From Candidatus Melainabacteria bacterium (GTDB lineage Bacteria > Cyanobacteriota > Vampirovibrionia > 2-02-FULL-35-15): a stretch of 64,000 bases of DNA. Position 1 is the stretch's first letter; every line of letters begins with the position of its first letter. Both the position numbers and the translations under genes were made by a program. The stretch covers positions 1 to 64,000 of the forward strand of contig JAHFBG010000005.1 in the NCBI GenBank assembly GCA_023250155.1, in the 5' to 3' direction. This document shows positions 41,541-51,765 of this stretch, piece after piece. The notes beneath the pieces were generated by a model. That model was given only the letters and a program-made list of their open reading frames with translations, made no database searches and had not been told where the DNA came from.

Positions 41541-44414
41541 ATGACAGAAAAGATAGAAAACAAAAACAACACCATAATTCTCATTGACGCTCCAAATCTT
41601 GCATTTAGAATGTTCTTTGCTCTGGAAAGAACAAACATGCGTACTTTAGGAGGTATACCTACATGGGCTACTTATGGCTTTTTAAAAGCACTTTTTGACC
41701 TACTAGATAAAACAAAACCTAAAGCAATTGCCGCTGCCTATGACTGTAAAGAACCCACATTCAGACATATAGCATATGAAGAATACAAAGCAAATAGACC
41801 TGAAGAAATGCCAGAGGAATTATCTACTCAATGGCCTTATATAAGAGAAGGATTAGAAAGTTTTGAAATCCCTATTTATGAACTTCCTGGTTATGAAGCT
41901 GATGATGTAATAGGTACACTGGCAAAAAAAGCTTCAAAAGAAGGTTTGAATGTACTTATACTGACAGGTGATCGTGATGCCTTCCAACTAATCGATGATA
42001 GAACTAAGGTTCTTGTCCCATCTAAAGGGGAATTAAAAGAATATGGCAGGCAAGAAGTTTTTGACTACTGGAATATATGGCCTGAACAAGTAATTGATTT
42101 CAAGAGTCTTTGCGGAGATGCATCAGACAATATTCCTGGTATTAAAGGCATTGGCGAGAAAACAGCAGCAAAGTTATTGGCTGAATACAAATCACTTGAC
42201 AGTGTCTTCCAAAATGTAAAAAACATCTCACAAAAATCACTACAAGAAAAAATTACTAATGGGGAAAAGAGCGCATATCTATCAAAGAAGCTAGCTACAA
42301 TCGATCTCAATGTACCCATAGATATAAACCTTAAAGATGCACATCTTAATATGCCAAACACAGAAAAGCTTATACACTTCTTACAAAAATTTGAATTTAA
42401 TAGCTTCATAAAAAGACTGCCAAATGTACTAAGTTCTTTTAACGAAGGAAAACCTTATGATATTAAAAACACTGAAAAGCTGACTATACATAGAGAGGGT
42501 CAACTAAAACTTGATTTAAATATTCCATCAACGAATGGTAATCATTCATCTGATATTCTAGACAATTTACAAACTCCTAATCTTAAAATAAATATAGTTG
42601 ACTCTGAAGATAAATTACATAATTTTATTAGTGAACTAAAACATAAAAATTTTATTTGTATTGATCTTGAGACCACCTCTGTAAACAGCAACACTTGTGA
42701 TATTGTTGGGCTTAGTTTATCCTTCTTCGAAAATGAAAAGGCTGAGCTTAAAAATAGTTCAGATATAAAAGCTTACTACATACCAGTCGGACACAATACT
42801 GGAAATCAACTCAAACAAGATCTTATTTTAAAGGAATTAAAACCTATTTTAGAAAATAAAGACAAAGTTAAAATTGCACAAAACACAAAGTTTGAATACA
42901 AAATACTTAAGAGACATGGAATTGATCTAGGTGAAAACATTTATGACACTATGTTAGCTAGTTATATATCAAACTCTGATGAAAAACATGGTTTAAAAGA
43001 TCAAGCTGCAAGAATCTTAAGCTATAGAATGACTAAGATTGATGAGTTAATAGGTACTGGTAAAAAACAACTTTCAATGGCAGATATAGAAATAGAAAAA
43101 GTTGCTCCTTATGCAATCAGTGATGCAAACTACACTTTAGAATTAGCTAAATACTATAAAACAAATTTAGAACCGGCTCTTTCAAAAGTCTTAGAAGAAA
43201 TTGAAAACCCATTAGTACCGATTTTATCTGACATGGAATTGACTGGTGTTCATATTGATACTAAAGTTTTAAAGGATTTATCTCATGAAATATCAAGCAG
43301 AGTGCATGAGTTAGAAGAGTATATTTTTAAAGTAGCTGAGGGTCCATTTAACATAAACTCACCACAACAGCTTGGAAAAGTGCTTTTTGAAAAGATTGGG
43401 TTAGAACATGAAGGAAAAATCACAAAAACAGGACAATACTCTACCGATGCAAGGACATTAGAAACATTGTCTCACCACGATAAAACAGGGATCATAGAAA
43501 AGATTTTAGAATATAGACAATTGAGTAAGTTAATTTCTACATATACTGATTCTCTTCCAGAGCAAATCAATAAAAATACAAAAAATATTCACTGTGATTT
43601 CAATCAAACCATTACTAGTACAGGAAGATTGAGTTCTAGCAATCCAAATCTTCAAAACATTCCTATAAGATCTGAGCTTGGGCGCAAAATCAGAAAAGCA
43701 TTTGTTTCAAATTTTGATGATGGCTTAATTTTAAGTGCTGATTATTCACAAATAGAACTTAGAATACTTGCACACATGAGTGAAGACCCAGTTTTAATAA
43801 AAGCATTTAAAGATGATGAAGACATTCATAAAAGAACTGCTATGGAAATTTACGACGTAAGTGAAGATAAAGTTACCGATGATATGCGATCACATGGAAA
43901 GACATTGAACTTCGCACTTATCTATCAACAAGGAGCTTTTGCTACAAGTAAACAATTAGACATTAGTCAAAAAGAGGCTCAAAGCTTCATTACTAAATAT
44001 TTTGAATCGTTTAAAAAAGTAAAACCTTTTTTTGAAAACATGTTAAAAGAAGCAAGAGAAAAAGGATATGTTGAAACTATCTATGGGCGAAGAAGATATT
44101 TTAAAAACCTAAATGTTAGAAATAAAGCTCTTCAGCGTGAAGATGAAAGAGCTGCCTGCAATGCACCCTTACAGGGAACTGCATCAGATGTTATGAAGCT
44201 TGCTATGATTAAGCTTTATAAAGAACTTCAAGAAAAAGAATATAAATCAAAACTAATTCTACAAGTACATGATGAGCTTGTTTTAGATGTTCATCCACAA
44301 GAAAAAGATCAAATAGAAAAACTAACCAAAGAAGCTATGGAGTTAGATCAGCCACTACATGTACCACTTGTAGTAAATATGTCTTGGGGGAAAAATTGGT
44401 ATGAGTGTGGTTAA
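41541..44414 (+). CDS. polA: DNA polymerase I
   Basis: 957 aa, all three domains present. The 5'-nuclease part has APNLAFRMFF, YEADDVIGTLAKKA and GDASDNIPGIKGIGEKTAAK. The 3'-5' exonuclease has CIDLETTSVNS with the D-x-E pair, KIAQNTKFEYKIL and ISDANYTLEL, so proofreading looks functional, unlike in many Gram-positive PolA. Polymerase motifs are SADYSQIELRILAHMSEDP, HGKTLNFALIYQQG and LQVHDELVLDV. It replaces RNA primers and repairs DNA. The ATG at 41541 lacks a good ribosome site. It overlaps no genes; thiL begins 2 nt after its stop. Confidence 0.97.
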   Translation: MTEKIENKNNTIILIDAPNLAFRMFFALERTNMRTLGGIPTWATYGFLKALFDLLDKTKPKAIAAAYDCKEPTFRHIAYEEYKANRPEEMPEELSTQWPYIREGLESFEIPIYELPGYEADDVIGTLAKKASKEGLNVLILTGDRDAFQLIDDRTKVLVPSKGELKEYGRQEVFDYWNIWPEQVIDFKSLCGDASDNIPGIKGIGEKTAAKLLAEYKSLDSVFQNVKNISQKSLQEKITNGEKSAYLSKKLATIDLNVPIDINLKDAHLNMPNTEKLIHFLQKFEFNSFIKRLPNVLSSFNEGKPYDIKNTEKLTIHREGQLKLDLNIPSTNGNHSSDILDNLQTPNLKINIVDSEDKLHNFISELKHKNFICIDLETTSVNSNTCDIVGLSLSFFENEKAELKNSSDIKAYYIPVGHNTGNQLKQDLILKELKPILENKDKVKIAQNTKFEYKILKRHGIDLGENIYDTMLASYISNSDEKHGLKDQAARILSYRMTKIDELIGTGKKQLSMADIEIEKVAPYAISDANYTLELAKYYKTNLEPALSKVLEEIENPLVPILSDMELTGVHIDTKVLKDLSHEISSRVHELEEYIFKVAEGPFNINSPQQLGKVLFEKIGLEHEGKITKTGQYSTDARTLETLSHHDKTGIIEKILEYRQLSKLISTYTDSLPEQINKNTKNIHCDFNQTITSTGRLSSSNPNLQNIPIRSELGRKIRKAFVSNFDDGLILSADYSQIELRILAHMSEDPVLIKAFKDDEDIHKRTAMEIYDVSEDKVTDDMRSHGKTLNFALIYQQGAFATSKQLDISQKEAQSFITKYFESFKKVKPFFENMLKEAREKGYVETIYGRRRYFKNLNVRNKALQREDERAACNAPLQGTASDVMKLAMIKLYKELQEKEYKSKLILQVHDELVLDVHPQEKDQIEKLTKEAMELDQPLHVPLVVNMSWGKNWYECG

Positions 44415-44416
44415 AA

Positions 44417-45409
44417 ATGCCAACTGAAAAAGAAATATTAACCTTAATCAAAAAACTGGTTCCACATTCTAAGAAATATCTCCATGACGATGCTGCAATA
44501 ATAGAACAAGATTTAGTAGTAACTACTGATACCTTAGTTGAAAAGACTCACTTCACTCTAAAAACATATACACCAGAAGAAGTTGGCTGGAAGGCATTAG
44601 CTATAAACTTAAGTGATATTGCTGCAATGGGAGCTAAGCCACTATATGCACTTATATCATTATCACTACCCGGATCAATCAAACTACCTTGGGTAAAAGC
44701 TTTCTACAAAGGGCTATTAAACTGTGCAAAAAAATACAAGACACAAATAATCGGAGGGAACCTTACAAGATCAAAAGAAATAAGCATCACTATAACTCTC
44801 ATAGGAAAGGCAGTCAATATCGCAAAGCGATCCAATGCAAAACCTGGTGATATAGTTTTTGCTAGTGGTACATTTGGAGATAGTGCTTGTGGACTGCTAT
44901 TACTTAGCTCACATCAGCACCTAAGTAGGATTGAGCTATTAGGAGTGAGGAATGAGCAGAACAAGCTTAATTCTCAATCCTCAATCCTTAATCCTCAATC
45001 CTTAATAAAGAAGCACAAACTCCCAACCCCTCAAATTAATCTTGGGCAAAAAATAGTAAGACTCTCAAATCGAGTAGCCCTTATGGATGCCAGCGATGGG
45101 TTAGCTGATTGTATTTTACAAATATCAAAAGAAAGTAATGTAAAAATAATAATTGATGAAGATAAAATACCTATTTCTAACAATGTTTACAAAATTTCTA
45201 AACTTCTCAAAAAAAATCCACTAAGTCTAGCTTTATATGGAGGAGAAGATTATGAGCTAGTTGGTACAATGAATCCACAGAATATAAAAAAGATAAAAGG
45301 ATTAAAAATCATAGGTAAGGTAGTTAAAGGCAGTGGTGCTTTCTTACAAAGAAATAATAAGATCATAAAGCTTAATATGGGAAAAATATTTAAGCATTTT
45401 AATAAGTAA
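44417..45409 (+). CDS. thiL: Thiamine-monophosphate kinase
   Basis: About 330 aa from the ATG at 44417, which fits the family; the GTG at 44405 lies inside polA. It phosphorylates thiamine phosphate to thiamine diphosphate. Motifs: LHDDAAII (metal and ATP), VVTTDTLVEKTHF, NLSDIAAMGAKPLYALISLS, GGNLTRSKEISITITLIG, MDASDGLADCILQ and GGEDYELVGT. An insertion of about 27 residues at 171-197 (IELLGVRNEQNKLNSQSSIL and following) is encoded by a palindromic repeat (44928-45006) between ALLLLSS-like sequence and the family's KLPTPQ. It keeps the frame, so function may survive. It is coupled to polA by position. Confidence 0.93.
   Translation: MPTEKEILTLIKKLVPHSKKYLHDDAAIIEQDLVVTTDTLVEKTHFTLKTYTPEEVGWKALAINLSDIAAMGAKPLYALISLSLPGSIKLPWVKAFYKGLLNCAKKYKTQIIGGNLTRSKEISITITLIGKAVNIAKRSNAKPGDIVFASGTFGDSACGLLLLSSHQHLSRIELLGVRNEQNKLNSQSSILNPQSLIKKHKLPTPQINLGQKIVRLSNRVALMDASDGLADCILQISKESNVKIIIDEDKIPISNNVYKISKLLKKNPLSLALYGGEDYELVGTMNPQNIKKIKGLKIIGKVVKGSGAFLQRNNKIIKLNMGKIFKHFNK
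44928..45006. repeat. In-frame palindromic insertion in thiL
   Basis: TAGGATTGAG on the left faces CTCAATCCT repeats on the right (CTCAATCC-TCAATCCTTAATCC). The unit is close to a hairpin and length-compatible with an open frame. It recalls Rickettsia palindromic elements that insert into genes without breaking them. Confidence 0.7.
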
Positions 45410-45426
45410 ATAAAAGGAATAACCTA

Positions 45427-48400
45427 ATGAAACTAATTTCATCAAGAAAAATAAAATCAAGAATTGCACTTGTATTATTACTGTCTTTTTGGATTTCAAA
45501 TACAATTTCATTCTTTAGTCCAAGCGCTATAGCTGCAATAACAATTTCATCTCCTTCAGCTGGCACTTGTTTTCAGCATAGTGGCACTGTCTCAAATGGT
45601 GCTTTGGTTACAATATATTCACTTGGTACAATACAAATCAACTTAACAGCTGCTGAAGTTAATCCTGGACAAGACAATATTGCCAATATAGGCACCACCA
45701 CTGGCTTTGCTCAAGCTACAAAAAATGGAAGCATTTCAAATAGTGGAGATATAATTGGTAATATTTTTTCTATATTACCTCCAACAGGTACAAATTTTGT
45801 TATTGTTCCAGGTTTTCAAGATACTACTGGTGGAAGATCAAATTTATTGTCTAGTATAAATGCAACTATTTCAAATGCAGTTTCAACGGATTCTACAGCT
45901 AGTGGAGCAGATAGTAGTTTAGGTATAAATGTAGGTGTTGTTACAACAGGCACAAGTGGTATCGGTAGAACAATTATTGCAATAGCAAGAGATGCTGATA
46001 GTACTGGGTCTGGTGCCAGTGCTGAGATCTATCCAAAGAGCGGTACTGGAAACAATCTTGTTACTATTAGCATTACGGGACTTGGCATTGCAGTACCGCC
46101 TACAGGAGAAGGTTTATTAAGTGGAACATTACAAGCAACATTAGATCCAACGCCACCAGCAGGAATAGGGTTTTCAGGAAGTCAAAATAATTCATCAGTA
46201 GCTAGTGCAATACCAGGATTAAGTGGAGTTTTTAATATTTGTACAGTTACATCACCACAAGGTCAATTAGAAGCTATTTTAGATAGCGATAATGATAGTA
46301 GTGATTTGTATGATAAAAGTCCTATAAGTTTAAATTTAATAGCTCTTGGACAAATAGGTTCAAACACTACCGTTCAAGTATTAGATACAACTACATCTAA
46401 CAGTAGTTCCAGTATTAACTCAGCAGTAGACATTGAACCTATCCTTATACAAGGTAGTTCTGGGGTAGGAAGTTCTACTCGAGATCAAGTAATCAGTACA
46501 GGTGCATTATTTAGTGATATTGATAGTACTAGTGAAACTCCTCTTTTATCAGGACTTGATATTCCATCTATTTTTGGAAATTCAATTATTGCACCCATCA
46601 CTATTACATTTAGCGATGATAATGCAATTGCCAGTACTTCTTTAAAAGCAGTCGATATTATTCTTAGCAGCTCTACTCCTGGCTCTTTACCACAAGCAAG
46701 TGGATTCTCACCAAGCCAAACTCAAAGACATGGGTTTTTAGGTGCATTAAGAGCAGCTTATTTTGAAACTAACAATTCTTCTTTTCTAGGCTTTCCACTC
46801 GGAACTAGCTGGGGAATTGCTTCTGTAAGGGGTGATACCTTAGGTACCCAAGAGTCAGCTCTTGCAAGTTATGGCTTTACACCTGTTGGTTCTAACATGA
46901 GTGCCTTTGGAAATAATGAAGAACCCTTTAATCATAATTTTGTTGACTTAAGACTAAGTTGTGACGGTACTACACCTAGTGCCGGGTGGTTTGCTATTTT
47001 AAATAGTCACTCAAGTACCATTGGAATCTCACCTGCCTCAAACCAGCTTATTAAAAGATCACTAGCAGGTACAAAAACTTTTGCATCCACAACATATCTC
47101 TATACTCAAGCTCTAACAAATATTACTGGAACAACTACTTCATCTAGATTTATCGCTGGAAATTCTGATTCAACGACAGGAAATAATGCAATTTTATATG
47201 CCTCTTGTTCTAACAATAGTTTGACATTAGTCCCCATCCAAAATGGGTATGATGGGGTAAAAGATATAATTGCAATTTCACCTAAACTAACTGTTTCAAA
47301 TGTAAGTAATAGCTTTCCATCAGATGTAACGATACTTGCACAAGTTAGTGGAAATAATTTAACTGGTGTTACTACTATAAACCTTGCAAAACTAGCAGGA
47401 GTTCCAATTACAGGAATGGATGGACAAATATCAGTTCAAGGCATAGCTCTTGCTGAAAATGGGCAATTAGGAATTAATTGTTCTTCAAGTGGACAAAATA
47501 GCACTATATTAAATACTATTACAAACGGTTCATTTGATTCTATAGTATCAAGCGCTTGTACAAGTGGTTCTATTGCTCCAGCACCTTCATTTTTTACAGG
47601 AGGCACTTCAATAACAAATGGTGGTTCTTCAACAGTTCAAGGAGAAAGCCGAGGGGTTTTAATAAAAGAATTATCATCTACCTCATTTACAGAAATTGTT
47701 AATCAAATCGGTGGAGGAACTCAAGGCACAGTATTTGAAGTACAATTGCCCACTGGTTGTGATGTAATAGATGACAAAGATGATAACAACACAGCATCAT
47801 CTACTTTACTTGGTGGAAATGATGTATCAAGATTTACTTTAACAACGACGACTGGTGTTTCAGCATCTTTTAGTGGAACAGGTTTTGGAGATGCTGCAAC
47901 AACTTCCTCAAATGCAATCATCCCTGCTATAAACAATACACCAGCTAAATTACACTTTAATATCAATTCATTTAGTGGACAAGATAGTGTAGTAAATGAT
48001 GCAATTTTAGTTAGAATCGATTCCCAAGATTTATTCTGTCCAGTAGGAATAACGGGAGACTTAAAAAGTACAGTAATAGTTCAAAATAAAGTAAATAATC
48101 CAACCGTTACTTTAAATTTGGGTAATGCAATATTAGGAACTGCCACACAAGCTTTAAGTATAGGTTTTGCTGATGATCTTGCGACTTCAATAAGGGGTGA
48201 AACATCTACAAATACTATGATTGGTGTAACTCCTACTCTGCTTGGAGCTAATTCAAATTCACACACTATAAAAATCAGCGAACTTGCTCAAAGAGCAATT
48301 CCAATTGGTGAAAGAGTTTCTGCTCGAAATTTAGATCCTGAAAACTCATTGCTTTCTACAGTACTAACCAAGGGGCAATTATGGTTAATCCCAACAAGCA

Positions 48401-49359
48401 CTACGCTGTTTAAAGCAGCACCTTCTGCAAGTGATATTTTATTCTCAGATACTTCACTTCTTATTGATGGAAACCCTATACTTGTCACTGATTCAACAGT
48501 AGATTCTAAAGCTCCTATTGGATCAATTATTATTGGTGTTAAGAGAAATATTGATTCTAATGCAATAGATCCAATGACAGTATCTACAACAATTACAATA
48601 AGAAATTTAAAACTAGGACCCATATCAAATAACTCAACACTATCAGCAGAATTCTTTTCTCAAGATGCTGGTGTAGTTAGTAATACACCAGGAGCTGCAG
48701 CAGGAAATAACTCTACATCACCTACAGCATTTACTCCATTTGCACCAGGTTCTACAAAAGCACTTACACAATTAAATACTACTGGATTACAACTTGAGTC
48801 TAATAATATCCTCTCTTCAAGACTAACAGCCCTGGGAACACCACAATTAAACCCATTTACAAATTCTTTGTTTTCCATTATGAATGCAGATAATACTAAA
48901 ATTGGTTTATTCAGTACAATACCACTAAGTACAGATTTAAAAATTACTGTATCAGGGATAGCTGGTGCTGTTGACAACGGCGCTGAAGTTCTAGTAACAA
49001 CAGGAACTACTACTAATCCATACGATTCAGTAACTGTAGTATCTTCAGACGATGGTTCATTTATTGCAAGAGTCAGAGGTGATTGTTCTTCCTCTATGAG
49101 TGTAATTGTTAGTGTTAGCGAACAAGTTAGTGGTATTATAACTATTCCTATAACTAGGACTTTTAATTGCCAAATCAAAAGTCTATGTGATGAGAATTGT
49201 ATATTGAATGAAATTGCTGGTACTGATGGTAAAGTATCATCCGAAGAGCTTTTATCCTACATAAGAAATCAAGGTGGATTAGCACCGATTATCTCTGAAG
49301 GAGGAGTAAAACTATCTGGCATAATCAAGGCTGCTAAAGCAGTACTTGGTTTAAGTTGA
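45427..49359 (+). CDS. Large exported surface protein with dockerin-like tail
   Basis: 1310 aa. Signal peptide at 14-38 (ALVLLLSFWISNTISFFSPS, then AIAA). The body is Ser/Thr/Asn/Gly-rich beta-type sequence with few charged residues, resembling an adhesin or S-layer-like protein; repeats such as ISITGLGIAVP and PSAGWFAILNSHSSTIGISP suggest several Ig-like domains. The end, CILNEIAGTDGKVSSEELLS and then EGGVKLSGIIKAAKAVLGLS, looks like two degenerate dockerin/EF-hand-like halves that might bind calcium or a partner. The ribosome site is AAAAGGAAT. It lies downstream of thiL and upstream of the Ppx/GppA gene by a short gap. The function is inferred only from composition. Confidence 0.78.
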   Translation: MKLISSRKIKSRIALVLLLSFWISNTISFFSPSAIAAITISSPSAGTCFQHSGTVSNGALVTIYSLGTIQINLTAAEVNPGQDNIANIGTTTGFAQATKNGSISNSGDIIGNIFSILPPTGTNFVIVPGFQDTTGGRSNLLSSINATISNAVSTDSTASGADSSLGINVGVVTTGTSGIGRTIIAIARDADSTGSGASAEIYPKSGTGNNLVTISITGLGIAVPPTGEGLLSGTLQATLDPTPPAGIGFSGSQNNSSVASAIPGLSGVFNICTVTSPQGQLEAILDSDNDSSDLYDKSPISLNLIALGQIGSNTTVQVLDTTTSNSSSSINSAVDIEPILIQGSSGVGSSTRDQVISTGALFSDIDSTSETPLLSGLDIPSIFGNSIIAPITITFSDDNAIASTSLKAVDIILSSSTPGSLPQASGFSPSQTQRHGFLGALRAAYFETNNSSFLGFPLGTSWGIASVRGDTLGTQESALASYGFTPVGSNMSAFGNNEEPFNHNFVDLRLSCDGTTPSAGWFAILNSHSSTIGISPASNQLIKRSLAGTKTFASTTYLYTQALTNITGTTTSSRFIAGNSDSTTGNNAILYASCSNNSLTLVPIQNGYDGVKDIIAISPKLTVSNVSNSFPSDVTILAQVSGNNLTGVTTINLAKLAGVPITGMDGQISVQGIALAENGQLGINCSSSGQNSTILNTITNGSFDSIVSSACTSGSIAPAPSFFTGGTSITNGGSSTVQGESRGVLIKELSSTSFTEIVNQIGGGTQGTVFEVQLPTGCDVIDDKDDNNTASSTLLGGNDVSRFTLTTTTGVSASFSGTGFGDAATTSSNAIIPAINNTPAKLHFNINSFSGQDSVVNDAILVRIDSQDLFCPVGITGDLKSTVIVQNKVNNPTVTLNLGNAILGTATQALSIGFADDLATSIRGETSTNTMIGVTPTLLGANSNSHTIKISELAQRAIPIGERVSARNLDPENSLLSTVLTKGQLWLIPTSTTLFKAAPSASDILFSDTSLLIDGNPILVTDSTVDSKAPIGSIIIGVKRNIDSNAIDPMTVSTTITIRNLKLGPISNNSTLSAEFFSQDAGVVSNTPGAAAGNNSTSPTAFTPFAPGSTKALTQLNTTGLQLESNNILSSRLTALGTPQLNPFTNSLFSIMNADNTKIGLFSTIPLSTDLKITVSGIAGAVDNGAEVLVTTGTTTNPYDSVTVVSSDDGSFIARVRGDCSSSMSVIVSVSEQVSGIITIPITRTFNCQIKSLCDENCILNEIAGTDGKVSSEELLSYIRNQGGLAPIISEGGVKLSGIIKAAKAVLGLS

Positions 49360-49382
49360 AATTACATGGGAAAAGGAATGAA

Positions 49383-50966
49383 ATGAACGAAAGAATTGCA
49401 GCAATAGACATAGGTTCAAATTCATTTCACATAGTAGTTGTTGAAATAAATTCTGAAACACAGTCATTCACGGTATTAGACAGATTAAAAGAAACTGTAA
49501 GATTAGGTACATTTCATGAACCAAGTAATGAACTGAGTCAAGCTGATATGAAAAGAGGTTTTGAAACCTTAAAAAGATTTAAGAAATTAGCAGAAGGACA
49601 TGGGGTACAAGAAATATTTGGTAGTGCTACAAGCGCCATTCGTGAATCTACAAATGGAAAAGAATGGCTACAAAAAATAAAAGATGAGTTGGGAATAGAT
49701 GCTCATATTATTTCTGGTGTTGAAGAAGCAAGATTGATTTATCTTGGAGTTTTATCTACCACAGAACTTAAGAAGAAAAAAATTGGGATTATTGATATTG
49801 GTGGTGGCAGTACAGAATTGATAGTAGGTGATGAACAATTTATTTACCATTTATCAAGCAGCAAGGCTGGTGCATTAAGATTGACAGAAAAATATTTATT
49901 AAATGAAGCTGATCTAAATACAAAAATTGAAATGATGGAAAAACATATTAAGGGTTTATTATCTACAAAACTTGAGCAGATAAAAGACCTCGGGGGTTTT
50001 GATTTCTTAGTAGGTACTTCAGGAACCATTCAAACCTTAGCTAAGATAGATTTTAAAATGCAAAATCTCATTGACGCTGAAAGCATACCAAACTTAAATC
50101 AATATAAAATTTCATACGGTTCATTATGTAATATCCTCAAAAAAATGACTATTGTACCTAAAAGCAAGCGTGCAAGTACATTTGATATTAGTAAAAACAG
50201 AGCTGAAATTATTTTGGCAGGTCTAATCATTTTAGAAGTTATTATGAGAGAGCTTAAAGTAAAAGAAATTATTTATTGTGATAGAGCACTCAGAGAAGGA
50301 CTTATCGTAGATAAGCTTCTACAAAAAGGAATAATAAAAGACAGACTACAATATCAACAAACCATTAGAGAAAGAAGTGTACTAGAGTTAGCTACTAAAT
50401 ATAAATTTGTAAAAGATCATGCCATGCAGGTAAAAAGATTAAGTTCAATTATATTTGATAAAACAAAAGGAATTTTACATAACTATAGTGACAAGGAAAA
50501 AGAATTGCTTGAAGCAGCAGCAGTTTTACATGATATTGGATCATTAGTTGCACATAATGACCATCATAAACACACTTATTACTTAATAAGATATACAGGG
50601 CTATTAGGATTTAATGATGAAGAGGTTGAAATTATAGCTAATATTGCTCGTTATCATAGGCAAAGCAACCCAAAAGATAATCATACAAATTTCCTAGGCT
50701 TATCAAAAGAACACAAACAATTGGTTAAAGAGCTAAGCTCCATTTTAAGAATTGCAGAAGGATTAGATAAAGGACATAAGTGTGCTATAAAAGATCTTGA
50801 AATGGTTATTAATTCTAATAAAAAGAAGCTAAAATGTAAGTTAAGTAGTAAAATAAGAGATTATGATTGTGCACTAGAGTTATGGTCAGCCGAAGGAAAA
50901 AGTAAAGATTTTAAAAAAGAATTTGGGGTAGATATTGATTTTGTTTTACAAAAAATGGGTAAATAA
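49383..50966 (+). CDS. ppx: Ppx/GppA phosphatase with C-terminal HD domain
   Basis: About 527 aa from the ATG at 49383, which follows AAAAGGAATGAA; the upstream ATG at 49356 is out of place relative to the fold. The N-terminal actin-like domain has RIAAIDIGSNSFHIVVVEI, FGSATSAIRESTNG, GVEEARLIYLGVL and IIDIGGGSTELIVGDEQF with TSGTIQTLAKID. The C-terminal HD region has VLHDIGSLVAHNDHHKH and NIARYHRQSNPK, as in exopolyphosphatases. It should degrade polyphosphate and/or pppGpp, tying it to phosphate supply and the stringent response; pstB elsewhere in the window is a possible physiological partner only. The name is by similarity; GppA is equally possible. Confidence 0.93.
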   Translation: MNERIAAIDIGSNSFHIVVVEINSETQSFTVLDRLKETVRLGTFHEPSNELSQADMKRGFETLKRFKKLAEGHGVQEIFGSATSAIRESTNGKEWLQKIKDELGIDAHIISGVEEARLIYLGVLSTTELKKKKIGIIDIGGGSTELIVGDEQFIYHLSSSKAGALRLTEKYLLNEADLNTKIEMMEKHIKGLLSTKLEQIKDLGGFDFLVGTSGTIQTLAKIDFKMQNLIDAESIPNLNQYKISYGSLCNILKKMTIVPKSKRASTFDISKNRAEIILAGLIILEVIMRELKVKEIIYCDRALREGLIVDKLLQKGIIKDRLQYQQTIRERSVLELATKYKFVKDHAMQVKRLSSIIFDKTKGILHNYSDKEKELLEAAAVLHDIGSLVAHNDHHKHTYYLIRYTGLLGFNDEEVEIIANIARYHRQSNPKDNHTNFLGLSKEHKQLVKELSSILRIAEGLDKGHKCAIKDLEMVINSNKKKLKCKLSSKIRDYDCALELWSAEGKSKDFKKEFGVDIDFVLQKMGK

Positions 50967-51062
50967 CTTTTAGATATTAATTTTTATGATTTTAAGTTCT
51001 TTAAACAATTTAACTTATTAATGGCCACAAATCTAAAAAGTGGTTCATTTTCTAGTTTAAAT

Positions 51063-51149
51063 GCCGAAGTGGTGAAATTGGCAAACACACTACGTTCAGG
51101 TCGTAGCGAGCGCAAGCTTTTGTGGGTTCAACTCCCACCTTCGGCACCA
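51063..51149 (+). tRNA. tRNA-Leu (CAG) with encoded CCA
   Basis: Acceptor GCCGAAG/CTTCGGC, anticodon stem CTACG/CGTAG with loop TTCAGGT giving CAG (decodes CUG), long variable arm (GAGCGCAAGCTTTT), T arm with GGGTTCAACTCCC, discriminator A and CCA encoded at the 3' end. It lies between the Ppx gene and the infC-rpmI-rplT cluster, in the same direction. Confidence 0.93.
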
Positions 51150-51207
51150 AAGAAAGTTTCAGTTCGTCTGAATCTGAAGTAGAACATAAAAAAAAAGGAG
51201 ATATAAT

Positions 51208-51765
51208 TTGTCAAGATTTGAAAAATTCGATAATAGAAGACCTTATAAAGAGCTTCCAATGATCAATGAGAGGATTCGTGCTCGTGAGGTTAGATTAATA
51301 TCAGAAACAGGTGAAATGCTTGGAGTAATGGCTACTATGCAAGCTGTGAAAATTGCAAAAGATCGAGGTTATGATCTTGTTTTAGTAAGTAGTCAGGATC
51401 AAGAAACTCCTGTTACAAAAATAATGGACTATGGAAAGTATAAATTTGAAGCAGAGAAAAAAGCACGCGATGCTAAGAAAAAACAACATGTAGCAGATGT
51501 AAAAGAAATTAAAATGAGTTACAAAATTGAAATTCATGATTATATGGTAAATGTAAAAAAATCTGAAAAATTTTTAACTCAAGGAGATAAAGTAAAAGTC
51601 GCAGTTGCCCTTCGTGGAAGAGAGATGGAGCATAAAAATCTTGCTATAGATTTGCTCAATCGCTTTGTAAAAGATACAGCCCAATGGGGTATTCCTGAAA
51701 AACCTCCAAAATTAGAAGGTAAAACTGCTCTACTATTTTTAAACCCAGTTCCACATAAGAAGTAA
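51208..51765 (+). CDS. infC: Translation initiation factor IF-3
   Basis: 185 aa; KELPMINERIRAREVRLISE and the N-domain, then KIEIHDYMVNVKKSEKFLTQ, VKVAVALRGREMEHKNLAID and the C-domain, are typical IF-3. The start codon is TTG at 51208, with AAAAGGAG 7 nt upstream and no ATG near. infC often uses rare start codons because IF-3 itself discriminates against them, giving autogenous control, as with AUU in E. coli. It is the first gene of the classical infC-rpmI-rplT operon, but a 132-nt spacer filled with palindromes separates it from rpmI. No ATG start exists before residue 18. Confidence 0.96.
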   Translation: MSRFEKFDNRRPYKELPMINERIRAREVRLISETGEMLGVMATMQAVKIAKDRGYDLVLVSSQDQETPVTKIMDYGKYKFEAEKKARDAKKKQHVADVKEIKMSYKIEIHDYMVNVKKSEKFLTQGDKVKVAVALRGREMEHKNLAIDLLNRFVKDTAQWGIPEKPPKLEGKTALLFLNPVPHKK

